NCBI RefSeq assembly: GCF_963675165.1
Contig: NC_087384.1
Coordinates: 1,448,501-1,512,500, forward strand
Length of the DNA: 64,000 nucleotides
Reading direction: 5' to 3'
DNA from: Halichondria panicea
Lineage: Eukaryota; Porifera; Demospongiae; Suberitida; Halichondriidae
Under the pieces are notes generated by a model. The model did not search any database, had not been told where the DNA came from, and worked only from the letters and a program-made list of their open reading frames with translations. The translations under genes and the position numbers were made by a program. Position 1 is the first letter of the stretch. The number at the start of each line of letters is the position of its first letter. This document shows positions 22,490 to 34,376 of this stretch, piece by piece.

Positions 22490-24453
22490 GAAAGTTATTT
22501 TGGGGATATGCCACGTACACTCGTAGGAGAGGGTGTATGCGTCGACACCATTGGTTTCCTAGCACTACAGTAACAGTATACCTCAATACTTATTTATTAT
22601 TTCCTACGTTGGAAGTTTGTGTGAACTTAACTACCGTACTTATTCGATTTAAAGCGATACTTTTAAATAATTACGAAGCCAGAGGTCGTTTCTTTTGGAG
22701 GTTGAAAAATTATGTTGAAGTCCTGGTGTCGCATATTTAGAGGGTCGCATCATAGATAGTAGAGGAGAGGGATTGGAAACACAAGGATTTCACGCGACCC
22801 ATGCGTGTCGCACCGGAAATTGACAGGAAGTTAATTTAATGGGAGGAGATTGGGGGAAAAGCTGCTTATAGATGCTGATCAACTACTTAGCTACATGTAG
22901 TTGCTCTGGTTGCTGCTGTACATCCGAATGACTGACACTTTTCTCTTTGCAAATACTTGAGTGGAGATTACACATTCTAAACAAACCTTGAAAATAACAA
23001 GGCATGCATTTACAAAGAAATTAAATCTAGGAACTCGATAATTATTATACTTTATGGTATCTACTAGTACTAGGCACTGTTCATTATTATAGACTGCTTC
23101 ATTACATTATGACTTTCACACAATCACACAATTTTGATGTTTACAAACACAAAACATAATTTTTATGAGCCTGACGCCCTTTTAGGCAATGGTGTATTCT
23201 CGTCCTCGGTCACTGTTTAGCTCTTGCAAAAGAATTTACTAATCATAATACATAACAGTGGGGTTATCATGTGTCCCTCCCCCCTGCCATTGGCATACAA
23301 AAGGGTCTTGGCAGATTTTCTGATTTTCTGAGTACCCCTGGGAAAAATGTATGGGTAAGTTTAAATTAGTATATTTCTAAAACGATAAACGTTAGCAAGG
23401 AAAATCTTTTCTTACTGCACATCGGGATCATTAAGCAACATGTAGAACTAAACAATAGTGATGTACAGTTTATTGTTAACCAGTAGCTCCCCCGCAAAAC
23501 AAGTTACTTTTGAATCCTTGTTTTCATACTTAAAAGCAAATATTCAACATTAAACAGCATAATGCTCAACTTGGCTATGCCTACTGCATATTTCAATGCT
23601 CCCTCTACACTCTGATCACTCTCAAGCAACCATGGCTACTTCCTAGCTCAAGATATCCCCCCACAAAGTTTCTTACTTACCAATTCTTAGCTAAATACAT
23701 GTAAAACAGTGTAACATGGAGCATCAAATAAATTAGGTAAATGATGTAAACCATACATTTACTATGGATAATGTACATACAGACTAGCTCTGCCAGTGCT
23801 TACTGCAGTTTTCTTCACTTTCTTCTCTTTTGTTTTTGCATCTGGCTCGCAATCAATCGCAATCAATACTTGCGGAATGCAACACGCATGGTGTCAGAAT
23901 TCTCTAGGGCAATACATTGGTCACCTGAGATGTTTCCAATCCCTCCCCTCTACTATCTATGGTCGCATCTAATTGGAGGTTATTCTACTGTCCTCGATTA
24001 TAGACCGCTTAAATTACATTGTTTCTTGCGGCCTGGAATCGAGGCTGCGGTTTGACCTCTATTTAGGACGCGACATAAAAAAATAATTGTGAATGCTGCA
24101 GTCGCTATTTTTAGAGGTCAGAAAATTGGAAAAGATCGAGGGTGTCGCATATTTGGAGGGTCGCTTTAAATCGAATAAGTACGGTATACAGCAAAATCCA
24201 TAAAATAGGATAAAAAGTAACCAAACGCCATTTTATAATCACGACACGAACGAACCTGCTTTGAGAGAGATGGTAGAGTGCAACGGTAGAGCTGGGCTGC
24301 GATGAGACGATACAGCTGGATGGTAGAGTGAGACGGTAGAGCTGGGCTGGGATGAGACGGTAGAGTTGGGCTGGGATGAGACCATACAGCTGGATGTAGA
24401 GTGATGATACAGCTGGTATATGTGTGCAAAAGATCCCTCAAAAGAAGACTTGA
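22490..24453 (-). repeat. Dispersed repeat, copy 2 (inverted relative to 12.3-13.0 kb)
   Basis: Same sequence as the copy at about 12,478-12,970, in inverse orientation, but interrupted by a 1,551-bp TIR insertion at 22,634-24,184 and bordered at 24,454 by a 3.1-kb element. The minisatellite arm (GGTAGAGCTGGGCTGGGATGAGAC) lies at about 24,270-24,420. Confidence 0.7.
22634..24184. mobile_element. Non-autonomous Tc1/mariner-like element with TA duplication
   Basis: 24-bp inverted ends CCGTACTTATTCGATTTAAAGCGA, flanked by TA (22,632-22,633 and 24,185-24,186). The uninterrupted sequence GTGAACTTAACTATACAGC exists as the reverse complement at about 12,800-12,820, which proves insertion at a TA. 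No transposase is visible in 1.55 kb. Subterminal segments with GAGGGTCGC and TGTCGCATATTT repeat at both ends. Confidence 0.85.
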
Positions 24454-27400
24454 CTACACAGCCAAAAATCCACGGGGCGTGTCAGGTCCGTTACAGGACG
24501 TTTACCACATCCTGATACGGGACCGTTGGGTAGACACTACTAAACAGGCCGTTCACATACAGCCTGTAAACAGCCCGTTTGTACGGGCTGTATTCAGCCT
24601 GTATCATACTGTTCTCATGCACAATTTAATAAGCTAGTATATCATGCTTCAAAAGGTCACAATTCAAAGACAAAGAAGACAAGAACAAGATAATTATATT
24701 AATTTCTGTTCAGCTACATTATATAATTATGTCTCTCATTATCATGTCCGTGTCTTCACATCCCACGGTGGCACTGCAGATAAAAACAACCAGTTGAACC
24801 GTACGTTAACGCCACACAAGTATACTAACTTACTGTATTTATATTCGTCTTGTTTTTGTGCAGATACACAAAGATAGACTCTGAGGAGAAGAGGCTGGGA
24901 ATTATACAAAAAATACACCACTGCTTACCGGCGTACTATGAAGTCAGTGAACAGCTTGAAGGGCCATTCTTCATCTCTGAGATAGCTCGCCAGCTGTACA
25001 CTAATAATACTTATTCACATAGATTAAACTAAGTTGCTTACCAGGCAATTGTTAAATTCTCTTTATCATTCGTCTAAAAACTTCAATCTATGAGGCATAT
25101 AATGCATCACCAAACACATACAAAATAATGGCACTTACCTAACACATCCAGACTCCAACTCGGCATCCCAATAAAGAAATGTATTAAATAACATGTGTAA
25201 CGAGTGCTAAAGATGAAAACAATAAACAAACCTTGAGTTTTGCAACATCTGAAGAAGAGTTAGGAGATTAAAAGAAGAACACACCACTGTGAATAATCTT
25301 ACCGGCGTACTATGAAGTCAGTCAACAGCTTGAATTATTACAGTGTGCTGTACACATTACAAGGGCTCTTTTTCATCTCGAAGATATCTCGCAACTGTAC
25401 ACCAATACGCTATTCACACAGATTACATAGTTGCTGAATTTTCTTACCAGGAAACTGTTGCTTTATCTTTAGTTCATTCTTCTGACAACATCTAGTGTCT
25501 ACAGAAGCATACAGAAGCAATAACGCATCACAAAACACAATAGAACAGTGGCACTTACGTAATTAGTCCAGACTTCAACTCGGCAGCATTATCTAGAGTC
25601 AATTTGATCGCGTGTTTAATATGTGAATGCTAGTGAAAGAGAATAACAAACCTGGGAGCATTCTTCAACACCTCTTTATCAAAAGTGAAAAAACTTCAGA
25701 TGGGAGCCTACGATGAGGAGGATTATTTCAAAAAGGAAGCAAAACGAAACGTTTACCTTGTAAAATTGGCCAGTGTTCCAGCTTCAAAAGTCCATAACAA
25801 CGTGCAAACCTGAATTTATAAACATACAGCAGAGGTGAAATTTACAGACCTTTGTTGCCAACTGCACTAGAGGTCAAATTCACTACAGATTTGAAAATAG
25901 CTGTGGAACTAGAGGTACACAAACTGCTATGAGAAAGTTCAATAAAATTAATAATAATTATAATAACATGCTGCTAGTGCTACAGCTTCACCTTTTTCTG
26001 TTCATAGGTAGACTATGGACTGTATAGTCTTCTTCAAGCTGTCTTTTTGGACCAGCAGCTCCTCTTGTGACGAGCAGCATGATTTTTTCTCATCTTTCAG
26101 AGCTTTGTCTCATTTCTCTTTTTGTAGTCAGGTGACGTCATCTCTGCCTCAAGCTAGCGCATGCGCATAAGCTACAGCTGTCAACAGTCTGTATACAGTG
26201 CAACAACCAAAGAGAGTAGATTTTTTTTTATATTATTATTTTTCACATTTTGTGGCATATCTTCTGAAGTAAAGGTGATATGATCTATTTGAGTGCAGGT
26301 ACTGAAAGTTCAACTATTGGTGCTTCCATTGGACCACCACCTGTTACATCATATGACATCATCACTATGAAATGGCTGTCTAAAGATGTGTACCTCCGAA
26401 AATATGTTAGGAATAGAAGTAGCTTATTTGTTTGAGTTAAGATCTGAAATTTGTTGTGTATGTACCTGAGTATATTGCTCATCTTTTGAGCTTCAACGGA
26501 AGTCTGGGCTACTAGTAAGTTCTGAGAAATACTGCATTTTGTTGTTTTTTGGTGGCAAATATGTTAGGAATACAACTTTCGATTTTATGCTAGTTAAGGT
26601 CTGATTTTTGAGAAGGGTGTACTACAATAGTGTAAAATTCATTTGCACTAACTTACAGGAGCTAGACAAGTCTCTTCTTTGCTAGAGCGGCCCTTGTCAA
26701 AAATGGTGATTTTGCTCCGTTTTGCTACTTTTGCTGACGTTGCAATGATATTCATTGATTTGTGACATCCAAATCATCTTGTTGTTATTTGCTACATCCA
26801 AAGGTCATGCGATGTCTACCTGCAATACACAGTTGGTGTTGGTCATTCTGTGTCACAGAGGCGTGGCAATTGTGCCTTATACGTAGGCAAATCGCCCCAA
26901 AAGTCATAAAAAGCACTGTTTTTGACAAGATGGGCCGCTCTAGCAAAGAAGAGGCTAGCCTAACTCCTGTAAGTTAGTACAGATGAAAAGTACACTATTG
27001 TAGTACATGCTGCTCAAAAATCAGACCTTAACTAATATAAAATCGAAAGTTGTATTCCTAACATATTTGCCACCAAAAAACAACAAAATGCAGTATTTCT
27101 CAGAACTTACTAGTAGCCCAGACTTTTGTTGAAGCTCAAAAGATGAGCAATATACTCAGGTACATGCACAACAAATTTCAGATCTTAACTCAACAAAATA
27201 AGCTACTTCTATTCCTAACATATTTTCGGAAGTACACATCTTCAGACAGCCATTTTATACTGATGATGTCATGTGATGTAACAGGTGGTGGTCCAATGGA
27301 AGCGCCAATAGTTGAACTTTAAGTACCTGCACTCAAATAGATCATATCACTTTTACTTTAAAAGATATGCCACAAAATGTAAAAAATGTGTACCAAAAAA

Positions 27401-27587
27401 AAATCTACTCTCTTTGGTTGTTGCACTGTACAGGCCGTGGTTGCTACGCCCTGATACAGGCCCGTATCCACGGGATGTAAACAGGACGTGGGTGGGCTAT
27501 GTCCTGTATACAGGCCGTTCACGGACCCGTAACGGCCCGTTTTCAACTAACGGCCTGAAACGGACCCGTGGATTTTTGGCTGTGTAG
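24454..27587. mobile_element. 3.1-kb foldback-rich TIR element
   Basis: Perfect 23-bp ends CTACACAGCCAAAAATCCACGGG on both sides. Both subterminal regions hold arrays of CAGGCCGT/ACGGGCC motifs (about 24,480-24,605 and 27,430-27,565), as expected for transposase-binding sites. The empty site in the related copy at about 12,575 (GGTCTCTTCCTCGAGGGATC) shows the insertion, though flanks are too diverged to fix the target duplication. No intact transposase; a repeated CCGGCGTACTATGAAGTCAGT segment occurs at 24,928 and 25,301. The right third is a large hairpin (separate entry). Confidence 0.7.
26194..27430. repeat. Large inverted repeat, about 510-bp arms
   Basis: Left arm 26,194-26,705 and right arm 26,917-27,430 are reverse complements with scattered mismatches. 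They begin and end in TACAGTGCAACAACCAAAGAGAGTAGA and surround a spacer of about 210 bp. Any transcript through it would fold into a long double-stranded RNA. It is probably a foldback element nested inside the 3.1-kb transposon. Confidence 0.85.
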
Positions 27588-28412
27588 GAAGAGACCAGAG
27601 TATAGTAGCTAGCTAGCTAGCTGCTTTATATACTCCTAATAATGCTCTATCACAAATACTGCATCCGATTGGCTAAATGAATATGGGCAGTTCTATTTTT
27701 AGGAAGTGTCTCTGCATTTCAGGGACACACCCATTTTCTAAAAAAAAAAATGCCAAGCTGGACAATCGAGGATTTTTGTCATTACGTCAGTGTCAAAGCT
27801 CCACTACCAACCAGTCTTTATTGCACACCATTAATGCACCCATTCGTTTTCTTATACAAAGTCCTCTAAATTATAGAACATGGAAGCACTTTGGCAGAAT
27901 AATTTCTATGAAAAAATCAGCAACTTTCTCTGGTTCTATATCATGCATATGTGCCCTAGATTGTGTCCCAGGAAATGGCCCGCCATAAATTATGGCTCAC
28001 TTATTGGCCCGCCATGTGGCTCAATTACTGGCTCACTTGTTGGCTCAGTTATTGTTCCAGCTCGGATTGTGTTCCAGCTAGAATTGCCCTTGTGCGCATG
28101 CGCAAGTCGAGTTTGTTCTTCATATCTTTACCTTACTTAGATTTCGATTTATATCTGTCTACCCGTTTGTACTTACCTTACCTACTCGTTTCGCCATAAA
28201 GGCTTAAAAAATAAAAAATAAAAAAATAAAAAAAAGATTGTGCCCCGCCTATTGTCCCGGCTCGGTTTTTGGCTCGCCTATTGCCTTCGCCAAAACGCGG
28301 CCAATACTGGCATGGATACCGCTCCATAGCTAGCTATATATAGCTCTGTGTATGACTTTTGGATATTTTCTCTGATGAATCCAGTATTATAGGAAATTTT
28401 ACAGGAAAAATA
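27588..28412. other. Intergenic, no gene recognised
   Basis: Includes short imperfect repeats of GGCTCACTTATTGGC type (about 27,990-28,050 and 28,245-28,285) and an A-rich patch near 28,205-28,235 that could be the tail of a retroposed sequence. Confidence 0.4.
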
Positions 28413-28618
28413 TCCGTATACCGGGTAATTTTCGTGGGGTAAAATATTCGTTATTTTCGTGGGCAGGCTGACCTTCACAAAATTTTATCGTAGGCGTGGC
28501 TTATCTGAACGTAGGAATGCCGTGCAGCCACGAGACGAAACGAAATTTTTACTCACGAAAACTACCGTTTCTCGAGTTGAACGAATTTTTTACCCCACGA
28601 AACTTACCCGCTATACGG
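28413..28618. mobile_element. CCGTATAGCGGG-family MITE, copy 2
   Basis: Ends TCCGTATACCGGGTAATTTTCGTGGGG and CCCCACGAAACTTACCCGCTATACGG, followed by TA. Same family as 8,404, 41,846 and 56,462. Confidence 0.7.
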
Positions 28619-28832
28619 TATACAATAATTTGGCGCATGCCGATATAGCAGGCCTTCTTTCCTATGAAGGCCGGTGAAGGAGGGCCAGGCTAATGACTTA
28701 CAGGAGTGCTTGTGGTGCTCTTGCTGGTTTGTAGATAGAATTGTGGTGTGACCCCCCACAGAGCTATGAATTGGGCGGATCCACACAAAATCCATGCCGT
28801 AAAGTGCCGACTAACTCGACAATCTCACACAC

Positions 28833-29148
28833 ACACACACATAGACTCCAAGCCGTCACTGTTGAACAGTAGACTGGTCAAACTCCGTGTAGAGACTCGT
28901 GTTGCACAGTCAGCATGTCATGCAGATAAGATTCTAAGTGGCTGCGGTTTTCGTGACGTCACTATACTGCATGTGATACGTATTATAGAGTTTTCTAGTG
29001 ATACGTCACTATCAACGATCTTGCGGTAACCGCATGCGGTTAGTTGCCACAAATATCGTGGCAAACCTTACACGAGTCTCAACACGGAGTTTGACCAGTC
29101 TACTGTTCGCCTGCAACAGTGACGGCTTGCGAGTCTACACACACATAG
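28833..29148. repeat. Inverted repeat with about 75-bp arms
   Basis: Left arm 28,833-28,905 (ACTCCAAGCCGTCACTGTTG...GACTGGTCAAACTCCGTGT) and right arm 29,071-29,148 are complementary. The spacer has further small inverted pieces (GTGACGTCAC, ACCGCATGCGGT). Confidence 0.8.
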
Positions 29149-30034
29149 TATAGAGGTTATAACTGGCACAGATTTGTTGGCTAAAGTAGTACTCTGTGCG
29201 TATAATTCATTACCACTGAGATCAGGGCTATAGTCTTGAATAGACAAGATAGCATGCGTGTGTGTGCGGGGGGGGGGGGGGGCTATGTACAGTACATTAG
29301 GTATAAGCCTGCATGTACATACATGTAGGAGGTGAACTTGCAAACTGGTTGGTATCACAAAGGAATTAATTAGAAAGATGCATTGTAATTATATTCATAG
29401 AACTCCGATAACTGCAAACAAGTGGTAACTACCTTCACTATAAAAAGGCCCTGCAAGACTTCAACATTGTCATTGTCTTGTAATACACATTTTTGGAAGG
29501 CTCTCTTTCTAGAGGCCTACATGAATAACAAAATAACCACTTTCCTATAGCCTCTACACAGGCTCTCCTTTTTCTGCACAATCGTTCCTAAAAATAGCTA
29601 ACCACACATACAGGGCAGTTTATACTAAGTCCTGGTAGGTCTTGAATAGAAGATAGATCTTGAATAAAATTGAGCAATAATTTAGAACCACAATGTACCT
29701 GTGCTGGACATGATGAAGCATGATGTATGATATAATAGTAAGGGGCTGCATGGTCATACTAACCACAGAAACAACAGAGCTCAGCTACTGAATGCTATAA
29801 AGGTTACACAGAACAGGAAACTATTCAGATCTCATGCACCAAGTTGTATCAGAGAGCAAGATTTCACAGTGCAATCAGCATGGACGAAGAGGTTTGTACC
29901 CTGTACAATAGAGTGGCATGTGAACCCATTTGTCACAACAAGTATACGTAATGTACACTTTCTTATTAACTCTACAGAAACTTGAAGAACAGGCTGCAGG
30001 CTGCCAGAGTACGACTCGGCCTCTACTCCAAAGA
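29149..30034. other. Intergenic, no gene recognised
   Basis: Contains a G homopolymer of about 15 bases near 29,268-29,282. Otherwise AT-rich without supported features. Confidence 0.4.
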
Positions 30035-30500
30035 TGTCTTGTGGTAACTCATTTAGAAGAAATGGGTCGTATACGTACCCCTTCTGATGAGGGAGGCTAT
30101 AAATTGGTTGCTTCTTATGTATAATGGTTCCATATCCCATGTTCTGTTATGGTAGTCAGCATCTTCTTTCAGTACTGAGGCGACTAACCACCCCCCAGCT
30201 GATAATGGTCTGTTTGTATTCCGGTTTTGAAACTAATCTTGCCTGGAAACAAGTACATACAACTTTCATACACATTGAAGTACGAGAACAAGACATCTAC
30301 CGAATTGGCTCGATCCAAATCAATAAGGGTTGGTACATAGTTAGCATTAAACAAATAGTCTGACATCATTGTGCGAAACACTCATATCATGTACTTCATT
30401 TAGTGCGGCCTTGATTCCTTCGACCAATTCCCTACAACAAGACTTAGCTTCCGATTTGAGTAAGTGCTGAAGTTGTAAATGTGGTTTGTCAAGTGCAAGC
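30035..30500 (-). pseudogene. Truncated copy of the nuclease-kinase gene
   Basis: Matches the C-terminal kinase part of the intact gene at 16.9-18.3 kb. Minus-strand fragments include EAKSCCRELVEGIKAALNE, SHNDVRL, FNANYVPTLIDLDRA and LLNELPQD. The part between HNDVRL and FNAN has lost four codons and shifted frame; further shifts occur near QLGGG and the C-terminus. The whole N-terminal nuclease-like part and the start of the kinase are absent. Confidence 0.8.
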
Positions 30501-30918
30501 ACACGCATACAAATGTGCACAGTGCACAAAGAGTGTTTACTACTACTCAGTGTAAATGGGTTGGATAACAGCTTCTAAATTGCAGTTGTATGTATTCCCT
30601 TGGGCTGCGCCCTCGGTAGTACAAATCCAATACACCCTTGATATCCATGCTACAACTATTACTTGTTACAGTAGTACAATCTACTACCAGGCCAATAAAC
30701 AGCTTGTGGCACTCATAGCCATGTATAGACCAACGTTTCCTATCCAATTTGGTGAGGGAGATGGATCAGAGTGGGAATACAGTGGGCGGCCATTTGTCAT
30801 GCTCTCTGCATAAATGTTTCTGTCAGCTGGTATACTCAAGGGGAAAGGGATCACTGGTTTCTGCCCCATTACTATGATGTCATGATATCAATGCAGGGTG
30901 ACTGAAATGTCTACAATT

Positions 30919-31339
30919 TGTGATGCAATCTGAGAAAACAGACCACTTGGCTTAGATTTTCAATTTGAGCTAGAGGCAAATTTGTGACCTTGAGTGCAAA
31001 GTGATGAATTTAGTTTTATAAGCTTACAAGTATCTATAGCCTTTCTACTATCTCTATGTGAAGTCTGGTGCTCTAAATCCAAATATTTTCACCTCAGTGC
31101 TTCGTCAAAAAACGCAAAATATAGGCTTACTAATGGAGTAGGGCATCTTTGAATGGCGTTTTTTCAATAATGCAATTTCATAGCAACCAACTTCAAACGA
31201 TTATAACTTAGTCATAGAATGAGATATGTACAGACTAAGCATAGCATTGTGTAGGCATTTCTCTGCTCTATCAGTATGCATATAGATCTCAACTTTTTTA
31301 GACCAAGCCAAGTGGTCTGTTTTCTCAAATTGCATCACA
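30919..31339. mobile_element. 421-bp MITE with 35-bp inverted ends
   Basis: Ends TGTGATGCAAT(C/T)TGAGAAAACAGACCACTTGGCTT in inverse orientation. No open frame. The target duplication is unclear. Confidence 0.7.
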
Positions 31340-31649
31340 TTTATTGACCAACTTTTCCTGTAGCACTATAGCATTACTTGCGCACGCACACGCACACACA
31401 CACACACGACCAGGTACGAGGACACTTCAGTGGTGGTGGATGGTAATATGGTACGTAGTTTCATACATGATGTCAAAAGTATGCTACATGCAGTATTTAA
31501 AACTTCTGTCCTCTCGTGCAGATAACATCGAGGATCCCCGCTGACCTCCCAAGCTATTTTAGCTAACTTCTATGCAGGCAACAAAGTAACTGAACAACTC
31601 ACTTTTAGACTAATGTTCTCGTTTCCCAAGCCCTCGACGAAGAAGTCTA

Positions 31650-31790
31650 GCCCCATAGACGTATTTCAACCCGCCATTGTGCTAGACTTGCTTCAAATCG
31701 CTCCAAATCACATGCATCTCCATCGAGGTCCAGGTTCCTGAGACACTCGTCGTCATGGTTATTAGAACTCCCTGGAAAAACAGTAACCAT
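31650..31790 (+). pseudogene. Tail remnant of Cys-rich secreted protein family
   Basis: The plus strand reads ISTRHCARLASNRSKS then HASPSRS before losing frame. This matches the Arg/Ser tail of the copy at 34.9 kb but in the opposite orientation. It lies upstream of the intact lysozyme, as the remnant at 2.8 kb lies upstream of the dead lysozyme, though in the other orientation. Confidence 0.55.
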
Positions 31791-32095
31791 AACTATGAAC
31801 CTGCATACTAAGTAGTTTACACGAAACTTGAAAGCTGTTATAACTGATGTAGCTGTATTGCAGTACAATTGTTTTGTGCATGTGGTTTTGTATAGTTCTA
31901 TGTATTTCCGAATTAAGTATGTATATGCCAATAGTCCGGAGCAAACCTTCCAGAGGTGCATGTATAGCCTCATAATTAAATTCCACTAGAATACTTGCAT
32001 ATAATTATGAATCAAAATTATAACAGGTGCTTTGCATTGGAAAAGCAATCGCGATTCCCATACAGTTTCAAATCTATTCACTGCATGGTTGCAAG

Positions 32096-32442
32096 TAGGC
32101 CCTGGCAAATAAAATTATTATGCTTTTGAGCACTGCCCCAAATTCAGCCTATTATGCTTGTGGAAAGAACCCATTATATGCCCCACATTTTTTAGCAGTA
32201 GTAGTAAAAAAATTATCTCTTGTTGTATTGTACATTTATAACGATGTCATACTGAAAATTCAACATAGATGTAAAGAAGCATTTAAAAGAGAAAAATCAC
32301 GTTCAGCAACAGCAGAGGACCGTTGCATTTGCACCAAGCTGACCAAATTCACAATTTTAAGCCTATTATGCTCCAATTATGCCAGCATAATGACCTAACC
32401 TATTATGCCCCAAATTATGCCGGCATAATTTTCCAAGGCCTA
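32096..32442. mobile_element. 347-bp hAT-like MITE with 8-bp target duplication
   Basis: Ends TAGGCC(C/T)TGG(C/A)AAA in inverse orientation, flanked by GTTGCAAG at 32,088-32,095 and 32,443-32,450. The homologous site in the other duplicate (TTTGCAAGTAGAGC near 3,005) is empty, so the insertion is younger than the duplication. An 8-bp duplication and TAGG ends fit the hAT superfamily. Confidence 0.85.
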
Positions 32443-32677
32443 GTTGCAAGTAGAGCTGCTATGGATAAACAATACAGTGTGTATTTAGTTTAATTTCTGT
32501 TACTTTTCACTTGTGGGTGTTCAGTTAGTTTTGGAAACCTTCCTTATTCGTTTTGTAATAATTATACTGGGTGTTTCTACATAATACACACGGTATTTAA
32601 GATGACATTTGTTTGCAAAATAAGTGACTATAGTCAACTGGAATCATTGAGTCTTTGGAAAATTGATTGAACCAGTA

Positions 32678-33241
32678 ATGAAATATCTCATTATTTTCCC
32701 CCTCGCTATTGTGTTTTTGCTCAGAGTTGAAGCCCAGCAAATCAACCAACGGCTTTTAAATGCTATACGACATGTGGAGTCCGGTGAAGATAATTGTGCA
32801 ATTGGTGACAAACAATTTAGCAACAAAGCTTTGGGCCCATACCAAATTCGCAAGCCCTACTACGATGATGCTGTTCAATTCAACCCAAGCCTACGCAGTG
32901 GTGGTCGAAGCTTTCAAAATGTCTGGGGCGTTGGGAGTGAGCGATATTCCGAAGATGTTATCAGGAGCTACATGAAGAGGTACGCTACAGCTAAAAGGCT
33001 TGGTCATCGCCCAACTAATGAAGATATTGCTCGAATCCATAATGGCGGTCCAAATGGTTATAAAAATCCAAAAACTGACAACTACTGGAAAAAAGTTCGG
33101 CATGCTTTGTACTCTAACAGTGGTGGTCATGTAAGCAGCTGTCTGAGTACGTGTAATCCAGGTGAGTGTTGTCAATGGTCATATTGTACTTGTCTCAATA
33201 AACGGTTTAAGAAAGTTTCTTGTGGAAAAGGATGGTGGTGA
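32678..33241 (+). CDS. Invertebrate-type (destabilase) lysozyme
   Basis: 187-residue secreted protein that would hydrolyse bacterial peptidoglycan. Signal peptide 1-19, then an i-type lysozyme domain: HVESG with the candidate catalytic Glu34, Asp44 as candidate partner, GPYQI at 53-57 and HNGGP at 121-125. The C-terminus (155-187) is a compact Cys-rich extension with seven cysteines, including a CC pair. The core has far fewer cysteines than molluscan or leech relatives. I chose the ATG at 32,678 because it directly precedes the hydrophobic signal and is shared with the duplicate at 3,220. The gene is intronless within this span. Role in bacterial defence or digestion is inferred from the family. 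Confidence 0.85.
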   Translation: MKYLIIFPLAIVFLLRVEAQQINQRLLNAIRHVESGEDNCAIGDKQFSNKALGPYQIRKPYYDDAVQFNPSLRSGGRSFQNVWGVGSERYSEDVIRSYMKRYATAKRLGHRPTNEDIARIHNGGPNGYKNPKTDNYWKKVRHALYSNSGGHVSSCLSTCNPGECCQWSYCTCLNKRFKKVSCGKGWW

Positions 33242-34159
33242 AGTTTCCTGAAGGTATTAGTTGAACTTGAACATTTGCGAGTAGTCATTTATTGCGTGTA
33301 GTGATCATGTATATCGTTTCTGTGCATGCTGCAATAAAGCATAATAATTTATGACCCTAAATTAATGTTCACATGCATAATTATAGACGTTGGCATTGCA
33401 GGGAAAGGTAGCACAGATGGCTAGTGTGAAGATTTTCCCTAAACAACACACAAAAACATAAATACATTGTTGAATAAAAACTATTTAAGAAGAGTTATTG
33501 AACTTCTAGTGGTAAAGAAATCCAGTTCGGTATTACGTCTATAGAAAAAAAGGAATGCTTGTGGGATGAGGTGCCATATAATTATATATAATACACGTGG
33601 TATATATAAAGAGCATTTGGTTGTGTGGATGACGGGGGAATTAAGGGTATGAGTAGGGTGGGAATGACAGTGGGAGGAATTTAGGATTTATTGATGATAG
33701 TTTTTGGATATTCCTGTGTTTGCAGTCTTTATATTGAGTGAGTTGTATTGATGGAGTTTGTTAAGTAGAGAGATATCAGATTTCTATTCTTGGTTATGAT
33801 TTTGTAAGTGCTGTAAAATCGGAGTGAATAATTATCACATAATAAATTATTATCAGCAATAATTATTCACTCCGATTTTCCCATTTGCAACTACTTGTGG
33901 TCGGCTGTGCATGCATGCACCAAACGTCATAAAATACTTAATTAAGGGATGGTTTCAGGTATTGGGTACAGGTATTGGGTATAGGTGGTGGACTTTAGGT
34001 AACTTCAGCCTTACTATGTCAGTATCTATAATCTATATATAGTATCTAATATAATATCTAGTATGGCAATATCTGCATGGCAGATAACAATTGGCACACT
34101 GATCTCAGAGGTCAAAATGAAACAAATATACGGCGGGGGGGGGCCCCCCCTTGCACTTC
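33242..34159. other. Intergenic with hairpin and G/C palindrome
   Basis: A perfect 21-bp-arm hairpin lies at 33,815-33,835 / 33,859-33,879 (AAAATCGGAGTGAATAATTAT). A run of nine G followed directly by seven C at about 34,135-34,150 is odd and could mark an assembly or sequencing weak point. No gene recognised. Confidence 0.5.
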
Positions 34160-34376
34160 ATAGAAATATTTATTAGATGATTTCACACAGCACTTGGATA
34201 AGTGAAATTGTTTAAATATTTACCGCTCTCGCACTTTGGGCAGCCCCTCTTAGAAGAGTGAGAGCTGCATTTGAGCTTGAGTCTCGATCACCTGCTGTGG
34301 AGAAGAAGTGATAGTTGAAGTGGGTTCACTTACTAGCGTAAACAAGAAACACTCCAGTAGCAACATTGTTTGACAT
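34160..34376 (-). pseudogene. Cys-rich secreted protein, dead copy
   Basis: Exon 1 reads MSNNVATGVFLVYA with about 12 nt deleted from the signal peptide, followed by the usual GTAAGT. Exon 2 begins GTGATCGAGACT but shifts frame before the first cysteine and reaches TAA soon after. The Cys-rich part is still recognisable in other frames. Confidence 0.7.

Noticed and set aside
24401-25032. Small frames in the 3.1-kb element as a transposase
   Set aside because: No DDE/DDD pattern, zinc finger or helix-turn-helix motif could be recognised.
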